From assembly GCF_024599795.1 (NCBI RefSeq), contig NZ_CP102246.1, forward strand, positions 4,888,527 to 4,952,526: a stretch of DNA of 64,000 bases, read 5' to 3'. Positions 47,458 to 57,212 of the stretch are shown here, piece by piece (position 1 is the first letter of the stretch; every line of letters begins with the position of its first letter). The notes beneath the pieces are model-generated. The model saw nothing but the letters and a program-made list of their open reading frames with translations, ran no database searches and was not told the DNA's origin. The DNA comes from Enterobacter cloacae complex sp. R_G8. GTDB taxonomy: Bacteria; Pseudomonadota; Gammaproteobacteria; Enterobacterales; Enterobacteriaceae. Both the position numbers and the translations under genes were made by a program.

Positions 47458-47681
47458 GGATATTCACCATTCCGCTTTTATTGCCGTATTTAATTGACTT
47501 ATCCATTGATTATTAACAATTAACGTTATAGCTGCCCGATCAAACTCACACTTTCTTCATCAGGTCGGAATCGTCCTCTTTTTATACTTTTCCCTTCCCT
47601 TGTTGCCCTTTGCGTTCGGTGCAGAATGAATGAGGTACCTTGCACAAATACGATAAAAATCGATTACCGAGGAGTTATCTC

Positions 47682-49082
47682 ATGACTTCCACACCGATTA
47701 CCGAGTCTGACGTTGCACAACGGGTGAGAGAAGATCGTTTGTCCGTTCGCGAAAAAATTGGCTACGGCCTGGGCGACGCGGGCGGCACGGTCATTACCTG
47801 CCTGATCATGAATTTCCTGACCTTTTTCTATACCGATATTTTTGGCCTGACCCCGGCGCTTGTCGGCACGCTGTTTATTGCCCTGCGCGTATTTGACGCG
47901 ATTTCTGACCCTGTCATGGGCGTGATTGCCGACCGCACCCAAAGCCGATGGGGGCGCTTTCGTCCCTGGCAGCTGTGGGTGGCATTCCCTGTTGGCATCA
48001 TCGGCGTGCTGACCTTCACCGTACCTGAAGCCAGCATGGGCGTGAAGATTGCGTGGGCATTCGGCACTTACCTGCTGCTGTCCGTCGGCTATACCGCTAT
48101 CAACGTGCCCTACTGTGCGCTGATCAACACCATGACTACCCGCCACAGCGAGGTCATTTCCTGCCAGTCATGGCGCTTTGTGCTGTGCGGCGTTGCGGGA
48201 TTTTTGGTCTCCGTCGGCCTGCCGTGGCTGGTGGCAGCGCTGGGGCAAGGCAACGCCGCCCGGGGTTATCAGCTGGGCGTTGGCGTTCTGTGTACACTCG
48301 CCGTGGTGATGTTTCTCTGCTGCTTCTTCTGGGTCCGTGAACGCGTCCCACTGGCGCTGATGGGTAAATTCACCCTGCGCGAACACCTGGCTGGGCTGCG
48401 TAAAAACGACCAACTGCTGTTGATGCTGGTGATGTCGTTTTTGCTGATCAACGTCTTCAATATCCGTGGCGGCGGATATATGTACTTCATCACCTATGTT
48501 CTGCAGGGCAGCACCGCCTACACCTCGCTGTTTTTTACCATGGTGACCTTCGCAGCGATCCTTGGGGCGGTGATCGTCAGCCCCCTCTCTCGCCGTATTG
48601 ATACGGTCAAACTCTACTACTACACCAACCTGGTGCTCGCCGCGATCGCGGCTGGCATGTGGTTCCTGCCCGGCGGCCCGGCGCAACAGTCGCTCTGGCT
48701 GATCGTGATTCTGAGTAACGGCGTCATCCTGGGCTTTACCCTGCCGCTGCACTTCTCGCTGATGGCTTTTGCCGACGACTACGGCGAGTGGAAGACCGGC
48801 GTGCGATCGTCGGGCATGAACTTCGCCTTCAACCTCTTTTTCATCAAGCTGGCGTGGGCCTCCAGCGCCGGGATCATCAGCCTGGTGTTTATCGCCGTCG
48901 CCTATCAGCCGGGAGCGGGTAACCAGACGCCCGCCTCGCTGCAGGGCATTACCGCCATGGAGACGCTGCTCCCTGCCCTTTTCCACCTGCTGCTGGCGGT
49001 CTCAATCCGCTGGTGCAGACTCAACAATCCGATGATGTCGCGCATTGCCACCGATTTGCGCCAGCGTCATGTACCGTCCTGA
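47682..49082 (+). CDS. GPH-family glycoside:cation symporter
   Basis: A 466-residue, 12-helix transporter of the glycoside-pentoside-hexuronide family. The N-terminus [14 protein letters not shown] and the hallmark [27 protein letters not shown] are clear, as in YicJ, XynB and MelB. The start at 47682 has GAGGAG seven bases upstream; the frame is open from 47640. The GH127 gene begins 11 bases later, so the two form an operon. The likely cargo is a beta-L-arabinofuranosyl oligosaccharide. Confidence 0.9.
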   Translation: MTSTPITESDVAQRVREDRLSVREKIGYGLGDAGGTVITCLIMNFLTFFYTDIFGLTPALVGTLFIALRVFDAISDPVMGVIADRTQSRWGRFRPWQLWVAFPVGIIGVLTFTVPEASMGVKIAWAFGTYLLLSVGYTAINVPYCALINTMTTRHSEVISCQSWRFVLCGVAGFLVSVGLPWLVAALGQGNAARGYQLGVGVLCTLAVVMFLCCFFWVRERVPLALMGKFTLREHLAGLRKNDQLLLMLVMSFLLINVFNIRGGGYMYFITYVLQGSTAYTSLFFTMVTFAAILGAVIVSPLSRRIDTVKLYYYTNLVLAAIAAGMWFLPGGPAQQSLWLIVILSNGVILGFTLPLHFSLMAFADDYGEWKTGVRSSGMNFAFNLFFIKLAWASSAGIISLVFIAVAYQPGAGNQTPASLQGITAMETLLPALFHLLLAVSIRWCRLNNPMMSRIATDLRQRHVPS

Positions 49083-49092
49083 GGAGAACGTG

Positions 49093-51048
49093 ATGTCCAT
49101 AATGGAAGCCAACCTGCATAACCTGAAAATCACCGACCCGTTTCTTGGCCAGTATCAGCGGCTGGTGCGTGATGTGGTCATCCCCTATCAGTGGGATGCG
49201 CTCAACGATCGCGTGGCGGAAGCCGAGCCCAGTCATGCCATCACCAACTTCCGCATTGCGGCAGGTCTTGAAGAAGGTGAGTTCTATGGCATGGTCTTTC
49301 AGGACAGTGACGTGGCGAAATGGCTGGAAGCCGTGGCGTGGTCGCTGTGTCAGAAACCAGATGCTGAACTGGAAAAAACCGCCGATGAGGTGATTGAACT
49401 GATCGCCGCGGCGCAGTGTGAAGATGGTTATCTCAATACCTACTTCACCGTCAAAGCGCCTGACGAACGCTGGACCAATCTGGCCGAGTGCCACGAGCTT
49501 TACTGCGCCGGGCATATGATCGAAGCTGGCGTGGCGTATTTTCAGGGCACCGGAAAACGCCGACTGCTGGAGGTGGTGTGTAAACTGGCAGATCATATCG
49601 ACACCGTTTTCGGCCCCCGGGAGGGTCAGCTTCACGGCTATCCGGGCCACCCGGAAATTGAGCTGGCGCTGATGCGGCTGTACGACGTTACTCAGGAGCC
49701 ACGCTACCTGAACCTGGTGAAATACTTCATCGAGACGCGCGGTACGCAGCCTTACTTCTATGATATCGAATACGAGAAGCGCGGCAGAACATCGTACTGG
49801 CACACCTACGGCCCGGCATGGATGGTCAAGGACAAAGCTTACAGCCAGGCGCATCAACCGCTTGCTGAACAACAAACGGCGATTGGCCATGCGGTGCGTT
49901 TTGTCTACCTGATGGCGGGTATGGCACACCTGGCCCGTCTGAGCAAAGACGACGCAAAACGTCAGGACTGCTTACGCCTGTGGAACAACATGGCGCAGCG
50001 CCAGCTGTACATTACCGGCGGGATGGGTTCGCAAAGTAGCGGTGAAGCCTTCAGCAGTGATTACGATCTGCCCAATGATACGGTGTATGCCGAAAGCTGC
50101 GCCTCGATTGGCCTGATGATGTTTGCCCGTCGGATGCTGGAGATGGAAGCGGATAGCCGCTACGCCAACGTGATGGAGCGCGCCCTGTACAACACGGTGC
50201 TGGGCGGCATGGCGCTGGACGGTAAGCATTTCTTCTATGTCAACCCGCTGGAAGTACACCCCAGGACGCTGGCCTTTAACCACATCTACGACCACGTCAA
50301 ACCGGTTCGTCAGCGCTGGTTCGGCTGCGCCTGTTGCCCGCCGAATATCGCCCGCGTGCTGACGTCGCTGGGGCATTACATTTACACCGTTCGCCCGGAT
50401 GCGCTTTTCATTAATCTCTACGTAGGGAATGAGGTCACCATCCCGGTGGGCGATGAGACGCTCAAGCTGCGGATCAGCGGTAATTATCCGTGGCAGGAAG
50501 AGGTCAACATTGAGATCGCCTCGCCCGTACCGGTAACGCACACCCTGGCCCTGCGACTGCCGGACTGGTGCGCAAATCCTCACGTGTCGCTGAACGGAGA
50601 AGGCATGACGGGCGAGGTATCACGGGGTTATCTTCACCTCACCCGTCGCTGGCAGGAGGGCGATACGCTCACGCTAACCTTACCGATGCCGGTCCGCCGC
50701 GTGTACGGTCATCCACAGGTTCGTCAGCAGGCCGGAAAGGTCGCGCTGCAGCGCGGTCCGCTGGTCTACTGCCTGGAAGAAGCCGATAATGGCGCCAACC
50801 TGCATAATCTAGCCCTGCCTGCCGACAGTGAATTCCGGGTTTTCGAGGGTAAAGGAATTTTCGCTCATAAGATGCTGATTCAGGCGGAAGGTGTCACGCA
50901 TGACGCCGCAGAAGCGGGATCGGAGGCGTTATGGCAGTACGACCGTCCTGCGGTGCAACGTCAACCCAAAACGTTGACCTTTATTCCGTGGTTTAGCTGG
51001 GCTAACCGGGGAGAAGGGGAAATGCGCATTTGGGTGGATGAAGACTGA
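49093..51048 (+). CDS. GH127 beta-L-arabinofuranosidase
   Basis: A 651-residue enzyme with no signal peptide, so cytoplasmic. It fits glycoside hydrolase family 127, whose type member is Bifidobacterium HypBA1. Corresponding residues can be picked out: acid/base Glu318 (SSGEAFSSDYDLP), zinc ligands Glu334 and Cys336 (YAESCASIG), and the Cys414/Cys415 pair in FGCACCPPN, of which Cys414 is the likely nucleophile. The family releases L-arabinose from beta-L-arabinofuranosides such as those on plant hydroxyproline-rich glycoproteins. It is paired with the GPH symporter and has GAGGAG six bases before the ATG. Confidence 0.92.
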   Translation: MSIMEANLHNLKITDPFLGQYQRLVRDVVIPYQWDALNDRVAEAEPSHAITNFRIAAGLEEGEFYGMVFQDSDVAKWLEAVAWSLCQKPDAELEKTADEVIELIAAAQCEDGYLNTYFTVKAPDERWTNLAECHELYCAGHMIEAGVAYFQGTGKRRLLEVVCKLADHIDTVFGPREGQLHGYPGHPEIELALMRLYDVTQEPRYLNLVKYFIETRGTQPYFYDIEYEKRGRTSYWHTYGPAWMVKDKAYSQAHQPLAEQQTAIGHAVRFVYLMAGMAHLARLSKDDAKRQDCLRLWNNMAQRQLYITGGMGSQSSGEAFSSDYDLPNDTVYAESCASIGLMMFARRMLEMEADSRYANVMERALYNTVLGGMALDGKHFFYVNPLEVHPRTLAFNHIYDHVKPVRQRWFGCACCPPNIARVLTSLGHYIYTVRPDALFINLYVGNEVTIPVGDETLKLRISGNYPWQEEVNIEIASPVPVTHTLALRLPDWCANPHVSLNGEGMTGEVSRGYLHLTRRWQEGDTLTLTLPMPVRRVYGHPQVRQQAGKVALQRGPLVYCLEEADNGANLHNLALPADSEFRVFEGKGIFAHKMLIQAEGVTHDAAEAGSEALWQYDRPAVQRQPKTLTFIPWFSWANRGEGEMRIWVDED

Positions 51049-51067
51049 GTATCTGCGCGGCCTGATG

Positions 51068-51100
51068 CCCTCACCCCAACCCTCTCCCACGGGAGAGGGA
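51068..51100. repeat. Dispersed GAGAGGG palindrome, copy 7
   Basis: CCCTCACCCCAACCCTC, then CCCACGGGAGAGGG, in the short gap between the GH127 gene and hicB, where two convergent transcripts meet. This is the cleanest copy of the family in the window. Confidence 0.85.
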
Positions 51101-51103
51101 TCG

Positions 51104-51508
51104 TTAAGGCAGCACGCGACGCGCTGCCTCAGCCAGAAAAGCGCTTCGGTTACTAAACTGCGGATGTTCACTCACAAAAGAATCAATTTTCACCAGCAAT
51201 CGACGAGGCAGGGTGATATTAATACGTTCGGCCTTACCGTCGAATTGCTTCATATTGATATCTACAAGCAACCATTGTCCGCCGATAAAATCACCCGGTG
51301 TGGCTTCAAGATGTGCTTCAACATTGCCAGGGAGAGGTAACTCTTCATCCATTTCAAATAGCGCTTCGAAGTGAGCTGTCAGTGCATCACGTGCATCCTG
51401 AAAAGCGTCATCCAGAGAATTGCCGGCAAAAAAACAACCAGGAACGTCAGGGAAAAAACCGCTGGCGCTACCGTCGGGATCAGAATGAATGTAAGCCGGA
51501 TAAAACAT
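51104..51508 (-). CDS. hicB: HicB antitoxin
   Basis: A 134-residue antitoxin. The N-terminal degenerate RNase H-like HicB domain is recognised from MFYPAYIHSDPDGSASGFFPDVPGCFFAG, which binds and blocks HicA. The C-terminus is a ribbon-helix-helix DNA-binding domain (ERINITLPRRLLVKIDSF, about 92-109) for autorepression. The frame continues far upstream, but the start at 51508 with AGGAG five bases before it gives a normal HicB. Second gene of hicAB, 14 bases after hicA. Confidence 0.93.
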   Translation of the reverse strand: MFYPAYIHSDPDGSASGFFPDVPGCFFAGNSLDDAFQDARDALTAHFEALFEMDEELPLPGNVEAHLEATPGDFIGGQWLLVDINMKQFDGKAERINITLPRRLLVKIDSFVSEHPQFSNRSAFLAEAARRVLP

Positions 51509-51522
51509 AACTACTCCTGATA

Positions 51523-51708
51523 TCAGTGTTTGATTCCCGCCTGCCGCCAGATTTGCGCGAGGGTGCCGGGTTTTATGTCCTTTTTGGGATGTGGAACGGT
51601 TACCAACCCCGCATGTACTGGGTGGCGAAACTGATGATGGCTTCCTTTCGTTCTTACACATTTCCAGCCATGCCTGACCAGAACAGTAATGACATCCGCA
51701 CTTTTCAC
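51523..51708 (-). CDS. hicA: HicA mRNA interferase toxin
   Basis: A 61-residue double-stranded-RNA-binding-fold toxin that cleaves mRNA when free of HicB. The signature GSHHQFRHP carries the catalytic His24, with VPHPKKDIKPGTLAQIWRQAGI following as usual for the family. The start is GTG at 51708; the ATG two bases upstream is out of frame and ends at once. A GGAAGGA stretch precedes it. It is the first gene of the pair, giving the typical toxin-first order. Confidence 0.92.
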   Translation of the reverse strand: MKSADVITVLVRHGWKCVRTKGSHHQFRHPVHAGLVTVPHPKKDIKPGTLAQIWRQAGIKH

Positions 51709-51722
51709 ATTCCAATCCTTCC

Positions 51723-51739
51723 ATGATTATACACATCAT
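51723..51739 (-). promoter_or_regulatory. hicAB -10 element and overlapping inverted repeat
   Basis: A perfect TATAAT (51726-51731, minus strand) lies 17 bases before hicA. It is enclosed by ATGAT-N7-ATCAT, and the sequence just upstream repeats GTGTAT. This is the expected place for HicB autorepression. No good -35 hexamer is seen. Confidence 0.5.
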
Positions 51740-51878
51740 ACACACCATCGCTACTGGTACAGATGACAATAGACGAAAGGAAATGCAAACGCAGCCGGGT
51801 TTTGTCTGAACAGGAAGAAGCAACGCAAAAAGAAAGGCGGAACAGGTAAATTGCTGATCAACATGCAGGCGCTATCAC

Positions 51879-51914
51879 AACGCCGGGTAAGGCGAAGCCG
51901 CCACCCGGCTTTAC
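51879..51914. repeat. REP-like palindrome after yiaT
   Basis: CGCCGGGTAAGGCG followed by AAGCCGCCACCCGGC makes a REP-type hairpin a few bases beyond the yiaT stop. It is a different family from the GAGAGGG repeats. Confidence 0.75.
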
Positions 51915-51918
51915 AGCA

Positions 51919-52659
51919 TCAGAAGCGCCAGCTCAGCCCGGTCATCAGCGCAAAGCTGTCGTCGCGGTCGATCATGGGGCTGTTCTTCACATCGTCAGGC
52001 AATACGGTATAAACCGCACTGGCGTTAAGGAACAGGTTCTGGGTTAACTGATATTTTGCCGCCAGACCCACGTAAGGCGTCCAGCTGTCACCGGCGGTGT
52101 ATTCATTGAGACCTGAACGGCGAGACTCGCTGACGGAAACCCCGTAGTAGTAGTCGTTATAGCTCTCGTCACTGTAGAAAATGCCCACAGATGGCGTCAG
52201 CGTGAGGCGTTCCATGCGGATGGGGCGGAAGTACGAAATCTCACCGACTACGCCACCACTTTCATCCATCGCATCGCCAGAGACGGCCACTTTCAGCGAA
52301 CCCCAGTTTTCATGGCGGTAATAGGCGCCCCCCAGGAAAGCGGACGCTTTACGCTCATCCAGGTGTTTCATCTGAGGGTCGTCGTTATCGTCGGGATCAA
52401 AATGCAGCGGCATCCACGACGCGGTCAGGCTAAATTCATTTTTTTCGTCTTTCCACAGGATCCACCCTCCCGTGGTCTGGCGGACATAGAATCGGTCACC
52501 TTCATAGCTAATTAACGGAACCGCGGTGGTATTTTCATTATACCCTTTATAAGGTGACTCATTAAATACAGCCCCCGCGCCAAGTGAAAAGTCACCGGCC
52601 ATTGCGGATGAGGTCGCAAATAACGTGGCAGCGATGAGTAAATTGTTTTTAATAGTCAT
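51919..52659 (-). CDS. yiaT: YiaT, MipA/OmpV-family outer-membrane protein
   Basis: A 246-residue beta-barrel protein, the same length as E. coli YiaT, and sharing its GYNENT...PLISYEGDRFYVRQTT core (about 40-62). Signal peptide at residues 1-21, cleavage after SSAMA. It ends in Phe (TGLSWRF), the outer-membrane insertion signature. MipA relatives link lytic transglycosylases to synthases, but no function is shown for YiaT. Divergent from the yiaU-like regulator. Confidence 0.92.
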   Translation of the reverse strand: MTIKNNLLIAATLFATSSAMAGDFSLGAGAVFNESPYKGYNENTTAVPLISYEGDRFYVRQTTGGWILWKDEKNEFSLTASWMPLHFDPDDNDDPQMKHLDERKASAFLGGAYYRHENWGSLKVAVSGDAMDESGGVVGEISYFRPIRMERLTLTPSVGIFYSDESYNDYYYGVSVSESRRSGLNEYTAGDSWTPYVGLAAKYQLTQNLFLNASAVYTVLPDDVKNSPMIDRDDSFALMTGLSWRF

Positions 52660-52737
52660 TCCATGTAATCCATTTAAACGCCAAACAAGCGAGGCGAATA
52701 ATAATGGTTACAAATTTGCCTGTGCAACGCCGCTGTT

Positions 52738-52753
52738 TATATAATATTATATA
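52738..52753. promoter_or_regulatory. 16-bp AT palindrome between yiaT and yiaU
   Basis: TATATAATATTATATA is a perfect palindrome in the divergent promoter region. It contains the T-N11-A pattern of LysR operators, but so simple a sequence may also be just a -10 region. Confidence 0.35.
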
Positions 52754-52779
52754 TAAAATCATATAGATGGGTGCGCATG

Positions 52780-53743
52780 ATGAATAAATTACAACTAAAA
52801 CCCCCGTGAATTAAAAATAATTTCCGTCATCGCCGCCACCCACAGCATTGGCGACGCCGCCGCCCTGCTGGGCATGGCACAGGCCAACGTCAGTAAATAT
52901 CTCTCTGATTTTGAAACGCGAGTCGGCCTGAAGGTCTTTGAGCGCACCACCCGACAGCTGGCACTGACGCAGTTTGGTGAGGCCTTGCTTCCCTATGTGA
53001 ACGCCACGCTGGATAAAAATAGTCAGCTTATTAATTTCATTGCCGATTATAAGCATGAAAAACGCGGGAAAGTGACGATTTACGCCCCGACAGGTATCGT
53101 GACCTATCTCTCCCGTCATGTGATCCACCAGATAAAAGATATCGGTGATATTCGTATCTCACTCAAAACATACAATCTGGATCGCAATGAATTTTCTGAG
53201 GGTGTGACCTTTCCGGATGACTGCGATATTTTAATTACCTATGCTCAGCCGAAAGACGAAAGTCTGGTCGCGAGTGTTTTAACCAAATATTCCGTTACCG
53301 CCTTCGCGACCGAAGAGTATTTAAATCAGTACCCATTAAACGGTCCGGAAGATTTAATAAACCATTCTTGTATTTTAATCGACTCCATGCTGGTGGATGA
53401 TGCTAACATCTGGCGTTTTCGCGTTCATGGCAGTGATGATGTACAGGATTACCGGGTTACCGGGAATTATATTTGCGACAATACGCAGACCGCTCTGGAG
53501 CTGGCGAGAAATAATCTCGGTATCGTCTTTGCCCCAAAAGAGAGCCTGAAAAAAGAGTTAAAAAACGGTTCACTTGTTCCCTGCTTCCCGCATCAGGAAG
53601 AGTGGTGGCTTGATCTCACGGCCATTTTCCGCAAGCGTGAATACCAGCCATGGCGCGTGCAATACGTTCTGGATGGCGTCCTGAATAATCTTCGCCAGCA
53701 AATAACTCAGGCCGCCAACGGACGGCCTGAACTGGATGATTAG
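52780..53743 (+). pseudogene. yiaU: YiaU-like LysR regulator with N-terminal frameshift
   Basis: From Met at 52780 the frame runs seven codons into a run of five C (52801-52805) and then meets a TGA. With four C the frame joins a complete LysR N-terminus (RELKIISVIAATHSIGDAAALLGMAQANVSKYL) and yields about 320 residues, close to E. coli YiaU (324). As written, the first usable ATG is 52874, which removes the first half of the helix-turn-helix. The rest, including the effector domain to residue 320, is intact with no other lesion. It may be a sequencing error, a fresh mutation or, less likely, a switch. Named by position beside yiaT. Confidence 0.82.
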
Positions 53744-55278
53744 AACAGCCCCAGCGGTTTATCGGAGTAGCTGACCAGCAGGCATTTCGTCTGCTGATAA
53801 TGCTCCAGCATCATCTTGTGCGTTTCACGCCCGATGCCTGACTGCTTATAACCCCCAAAGGCCGCATGCGCCGGGTAGGCGTGATAGCAGTTGGTCCATA
53901 CGCGACCGGCCTGAATCCCCCGCCCCATTTTATACGCCAGATTGCCGTTGCGGCTCCAGACGCCAGCTCCCAGGCCATACGGCGTATCGTTGGCAATCTT
54001 CAGCGCCTCCTCCATCGTTTTAAAGGTCGTCACGGCCAGCACCGGTCCGAAAATTTCCTCCTGGAAAACGCGCATGTTGTTCTTGCCAGACAGAATGGTC
54101 GGTTCAAGGTAATACCCTTCCTGCAGATCGCCACCGAGCACTTTACGACGTCCACCGGTCAGGACATCCGCCCCTTCTTTTTTGCCGATATCAATGTAAT
54201 TGAGGATAGTCTCCAGTTGTCCATGTGACACCTGTGCGCCCATCTGCGTCACGTTATCAAGCGGGTTACCGCTGCGGATCGACTCCACACGGCGAATGGC
54301 CCGTTCCATAAAGCGCTCATAGATCGACTCCTGTACCAGCGCACGGCTTGGGCAGGTACAGACTTCGCCCTGGTTAAAGGCAAACAGCGCAAACCCTTCC
54401 AGCGCTTTATCGAAGAACGCGTCCTCTTCCTCCATCACGTCCGCAAAGAAGATATTCGGGGATTTACCGCCGAGCTCCAGCGTCACCGGAATGATGTTCT
54501 GGGTGGCGTACTGCATGATCTGCTGGCCCACTTCCGTCGAGCCGGTAAACGCCACTTTGGCGATGCGTTTTGAGGTAGCCAGATATTCCCCAATCTCACC
54601 CCCGGCCCCGTTGACCACGTTAATCACGCCTGGTGGCAGCAGGTCACCGATAATGTCCATCAACAGCAGTACCGACAGCGGCGTCAAGCGGGCCGGTTTC
54701 AGCACAATGCAGTTCCCGGCCGCCAGCGCGGGCGCCATTTTCCAGCTCGCCATCAGCAGCGGGAAGTTCCACGGGATAATCTGCCCCACCACGCCCAGCG
54801 GCTCGTGGAAGTGATACGCCACGGTGTCGCTATCAACTTCACTGATCCCCCCCTCCTGAGCACGAATACAGGAGGCAAAATAGCGGAAGTGGTCAATCGC
54901 CAGCGGCACATCCGCCGCCATTGTTTCACGGATCGGCTTGCCGTTATCCCAGGTTTCTGCCGTCGCCAGCAGCTCAAGATTTTGCTCCATCCGGTCGGCA
55001 ATTTTGAACAGGATCGCCGCCCTGTCCTGCACGGAAGTCTGTCCCCATTTATCTTTGGCTTTATGCGCCGCATCCAGCGCCAGATCGATATCGCGCCTGC
55101 CTGAGCTGGCTATCTCGCACAGCGGCTGGCCGGTGACGGGGGTCAGGTTGGAATAGTATTCGCCGTCGACGGGTGCCACCCAGTCGCCGCCAATAAAGTT
55201 GTCATAGCGGGGTTTCAGCTTGAGAGGAAAACCGTACTCGCCTGGCTGAATGCGTGAAGAGGGAGGATTGTTTGTCAT
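53740..55278 (-). CDS. aldB: Aldehyde dehydrogenase B
   Basis: Oxidises acetaldehyde and other aldehydes with NADP. It has 512 residues from the chosen start, as in E. coli AldB. Motifs: cofactor loop [11 protein letters not shown] (about 243-253), catalytic Glu in LELGGKSPN, and the catalytic-cysteine region [12 protein letters not shown]. The frame is open to 55308, but the start at 55278 has AAGGAG and the N-terminus MTNNPPS shared with E. coli. In E. coli it is a stationary-phase gene controlled by RpoS, CRP and Fis. The end overlaps the yiaU-like gene by four bases. Confidence 0.96.
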   Translation of the reverse strand: MTNNPPSSRIQPGEYGFPLKLKPRYDNFIGGDWVAPVDGEYYSNLTPVTGQPLCEIASSGRRDIDLALDAAHKAKDKWGQTSVQDRAAILFKIADRMEQNLELLATAETWDNGKPIRETMAADVPLAIDHFRYFASCIRAQEGGISEVDSDTVAYHFHEPLGVVGQIIPWNFPLLMASWKMAPALAAGNCIVLKPARLTPLSVLLLMDIIGDLLPPGVINVVNGAGGEIGEYLATSKRIAKVAFTGSTEVGQQIMQYATQNIIPVTLELGGKSPNIFFADVMEEEDAFFDKALEGFALFAFNQGEVCTCPSRALVQESIYERFMERAIRRVESIRSGNPLDNVTQMGAQVSHGQLETILNYIDIGKKEGADVLTGGRRKVLGGDLQEGYYLEPTILSGKNNMRVFQEEIFGPVLAVTTFKTMEEALKIANDTPYGLGAGVWSRNGNLAYKMGRGIQAGRVWTNCYHAYPAHAAFGGYKQSGIGRETHKMMLEHYQQTKCLLVSYSDKPLGLF

Positions 55279-55364
55279 GACCGTCTCCTTGCTGTTGGTG
55301 TACATCAAGGGTAGTCCCGGCTGGTGATTTTATCGCCAGCCGGTAACGGTGTTTACGACAGGGG

Positions 55365-57212
55365 TCACGCTGTTTCTGGAAAGAGTAACGAATCCCGTAA
55401 TAAATGGTCGTTACCGCGACGGCGGGTAAAACCGATGCGGTTGAAATATTCCAGGATCTGAATGGCCAGCTTACGTCCGACGTTCAGACGATCGCGGAAA
55501 TCAGCCGCACAGGTCGAGCCTCGCGCCTGATCCAGTTCGCGGATCAGACTGGCAAACGCGACAATCCGATCGTTACGGTAATAACGATCTTTCACGATCG
55601 CAACGATGAGCCCCTGCTGCGCGGCATGGCGCAATACCTGGCGCATCACCTGCTCGTCGGTATTCGTTTCCCGGGCGAGATCGCGAACCCACCAGGGCTC
55701 ATCGCCAAACAGAGGGGCCGCTTTTTGCCAGATTGCCTCTTGCTCTGCGGTGAACCCGGCTTTGTGATCCGGCAGATGCAGCCAGCCGTGGTGGCTTTTG
55801 ATCACGCCGCTTTCACGCATGTTTTCTATCAGCAACAGCACCAGCGCATCGTCTTCCATGGGCAGCGCCATACGACGCAGGCGCTCGCGCCCCGGGCCAG
55901 GCTCATCCTGATGCTGTTCATGGTAGGTGGCGAGCGTATTCAGTACCTTACGCTGCCAGCACGCCGCAACCGGCGCGTTCAGCAGGTTATTACCGGCCTG
56001 GATAAATCCCGGCTGCTGGGTCAGCGGGAGCAAGCCTTCGTTGCTGAGCTGACGTGCCCAGGCGAAGTCGGTCAGGTTCACCGCACCGCGTTCAAGATGC
56101 ACCTCCAGCGCAGCCTTGTCATTGCTGGCCTGCGCCAGTGCCGACAGCCACTGCAAATACTCCGGTTTACGCTTCCCGCGACGCGGCGGGTTGAGCGTCA
56201 CCACCCGCGCCCCGGCCAGCGTTTCCCGCGCCGAGATATCACGCAGCACCAGACGGTCATTATCTGCCAGCCAGAGCGGCGTATCGAAAACCAGTTCAGC
56301 GAGATCGTTTTCCAGCAGCGACACACGCCCGGTGATATGGCTGGCCGCATGGTGGATATGCAGCGGCTGCCACTGGCTGAGCGGGATATGCGTCTGCAGG
56401 GAGACAATCACCCGCTCAGACGGTTCTGGCGGCGCCTCAGACAGCAGCCAGTCGCCGCGGTTTAGCTGCGCTTTCTCCGCATCGCCGGCAATATTGAGGG
56501 CGATACGCTGCCCGGCATGAGCGTGTTCAACGGGCTGGTTTTGCGCATGCAACCCGCGCACGCGCATCGGTTTGTTAACGCCCGTCAGCCATACGGTATC
56601 GCCCACCTTCACTTCCCCACTCAGGGCGGTACCGGTCACCACCAGACCCGCCCCTTTCACGGTAAACGCCCTGTCGATGGCCAGACGAAAGCGGTGATGG
56701 CTGGCATGTTCTCGCGACGAGAGCTGCTGCAAATGGTGGCGAAGTGCGTCGATCCCGCGCCCTTCTGTGGCGACCGTTTCAAACAGCGCAGCATCGGTAA
56801 AGCCATATTCGCGCAACGTGGCCTGCACCGCCTCGCGCACCTCGTGAATACGCGTCGCGTCCACACGATCGGCTTTGGTCAGCGCCACGGTCAACTGTGG
56901 GTTGCCCGTCAACTGCAGGATCGCCAGGTGTTCACGCGTTTGCGCCATAACGCCGTCATCACAGGCCACCACCAGCAGGGCATGGTCAATACCACCGACC
57001 CCCGCCAGCATGTTGGAAAGAAACTTTTCGTGGCCGGGGACGTCAATAAAGCCCAGCACGCGGCCATCGGGCTGTGGCCAGTAGGCATAACCCAGATCAA
57101 TGGTCATACCGCGCTTTTTCTCTTCCGGCAGGCGATCGGCATTAACGCCCGTGATGGCCTGCAACAAGGTGGTTTTTCCGTGGTCAACATGACCGGCGGT
57201 GGCAATAATCAT
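55365..57212 (-). CDS. selB: Selenocysteine-specific elongation factor SelB
   Basis: Delivers selenocysteinyl-tRNA to UGA codons followed by a SECIS hairpin. It has 615 residues (E. coli 614). GTPase motifs: [10 protein letters not shown] (7-16), DVPGHEKF and TKADR. Domains II and III resemble EF-Tu, and the C-terminal half has four winged-helix domains that bind the SECIS RNA (ending [19 protein letters not shown]). The ATG overlaps the selA stop, so the pair is coupled. Confidence 0.97.
   Translation of the reverse strand: MIIATAGHVDHGKTTLLQAITGVNADRLPEEKKRGMTIDLGYAYWPQPDGRVLGFIDVPGHEKFLSNMLAGVGGIDHALLVVACDDGVMAQTREHLAILQLTGNPQLTVALTKADRVDATRIHEVREAVQATLREYGFTDAALFETVATEGRGIDALRHHLQQLSSREHASHHRFRLAIDRAFTVKGAGLVVTGTALSGEVKVGDTVWLTGVNKPMRVRGLHAQNQPVEHAHAGQRIALNIAGDAEKAQLNRGDWLLSEAPPEPSERVIVSLQTHIPLSQWQPLHIHHAASHITGRVSLLENDLAELVFDTPLWLADNDRLVLRDISARETLAGARVVTLNPPRRGKRKPEYLQWLSALAQASNDKAALEVHLERGAVNLTDFAWARQLSNEGLLPLTQQPGFIQAGNNLLNAPVAACWQRKVLNTLATYHEQHQDEPGPGRERLRRMALPMEDDALVLLLIENMRESGVIKSHHGWLHLPDHKAGFTAEQEAIWQKAAPLFGDEPWWVRDLARETNTDEQVMRQVLRHAAQQGLIVAIVKDRYYRNDRIVAFASLIRELDQARGSTCAADFRDRLNVGRKLAIQILEYFNRIGFTRRRGNDHLLRDSLLFPETA

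Noticed and set aside
49021..49929. 302-codon minus-strand frame
   Set aside because: Antisense to the GH127 gene, which has all its catalytic residues.
51509..51823. Long N-terminal extension of hicB
   Set aside because: The upstream part covers hicA in another frame; a strong ribosome site and the normal HicB start lie at 51508.
55404..56465. 353-codon plus-strand frame
   Set aside because: Antisense to selB with no recognisable domain.
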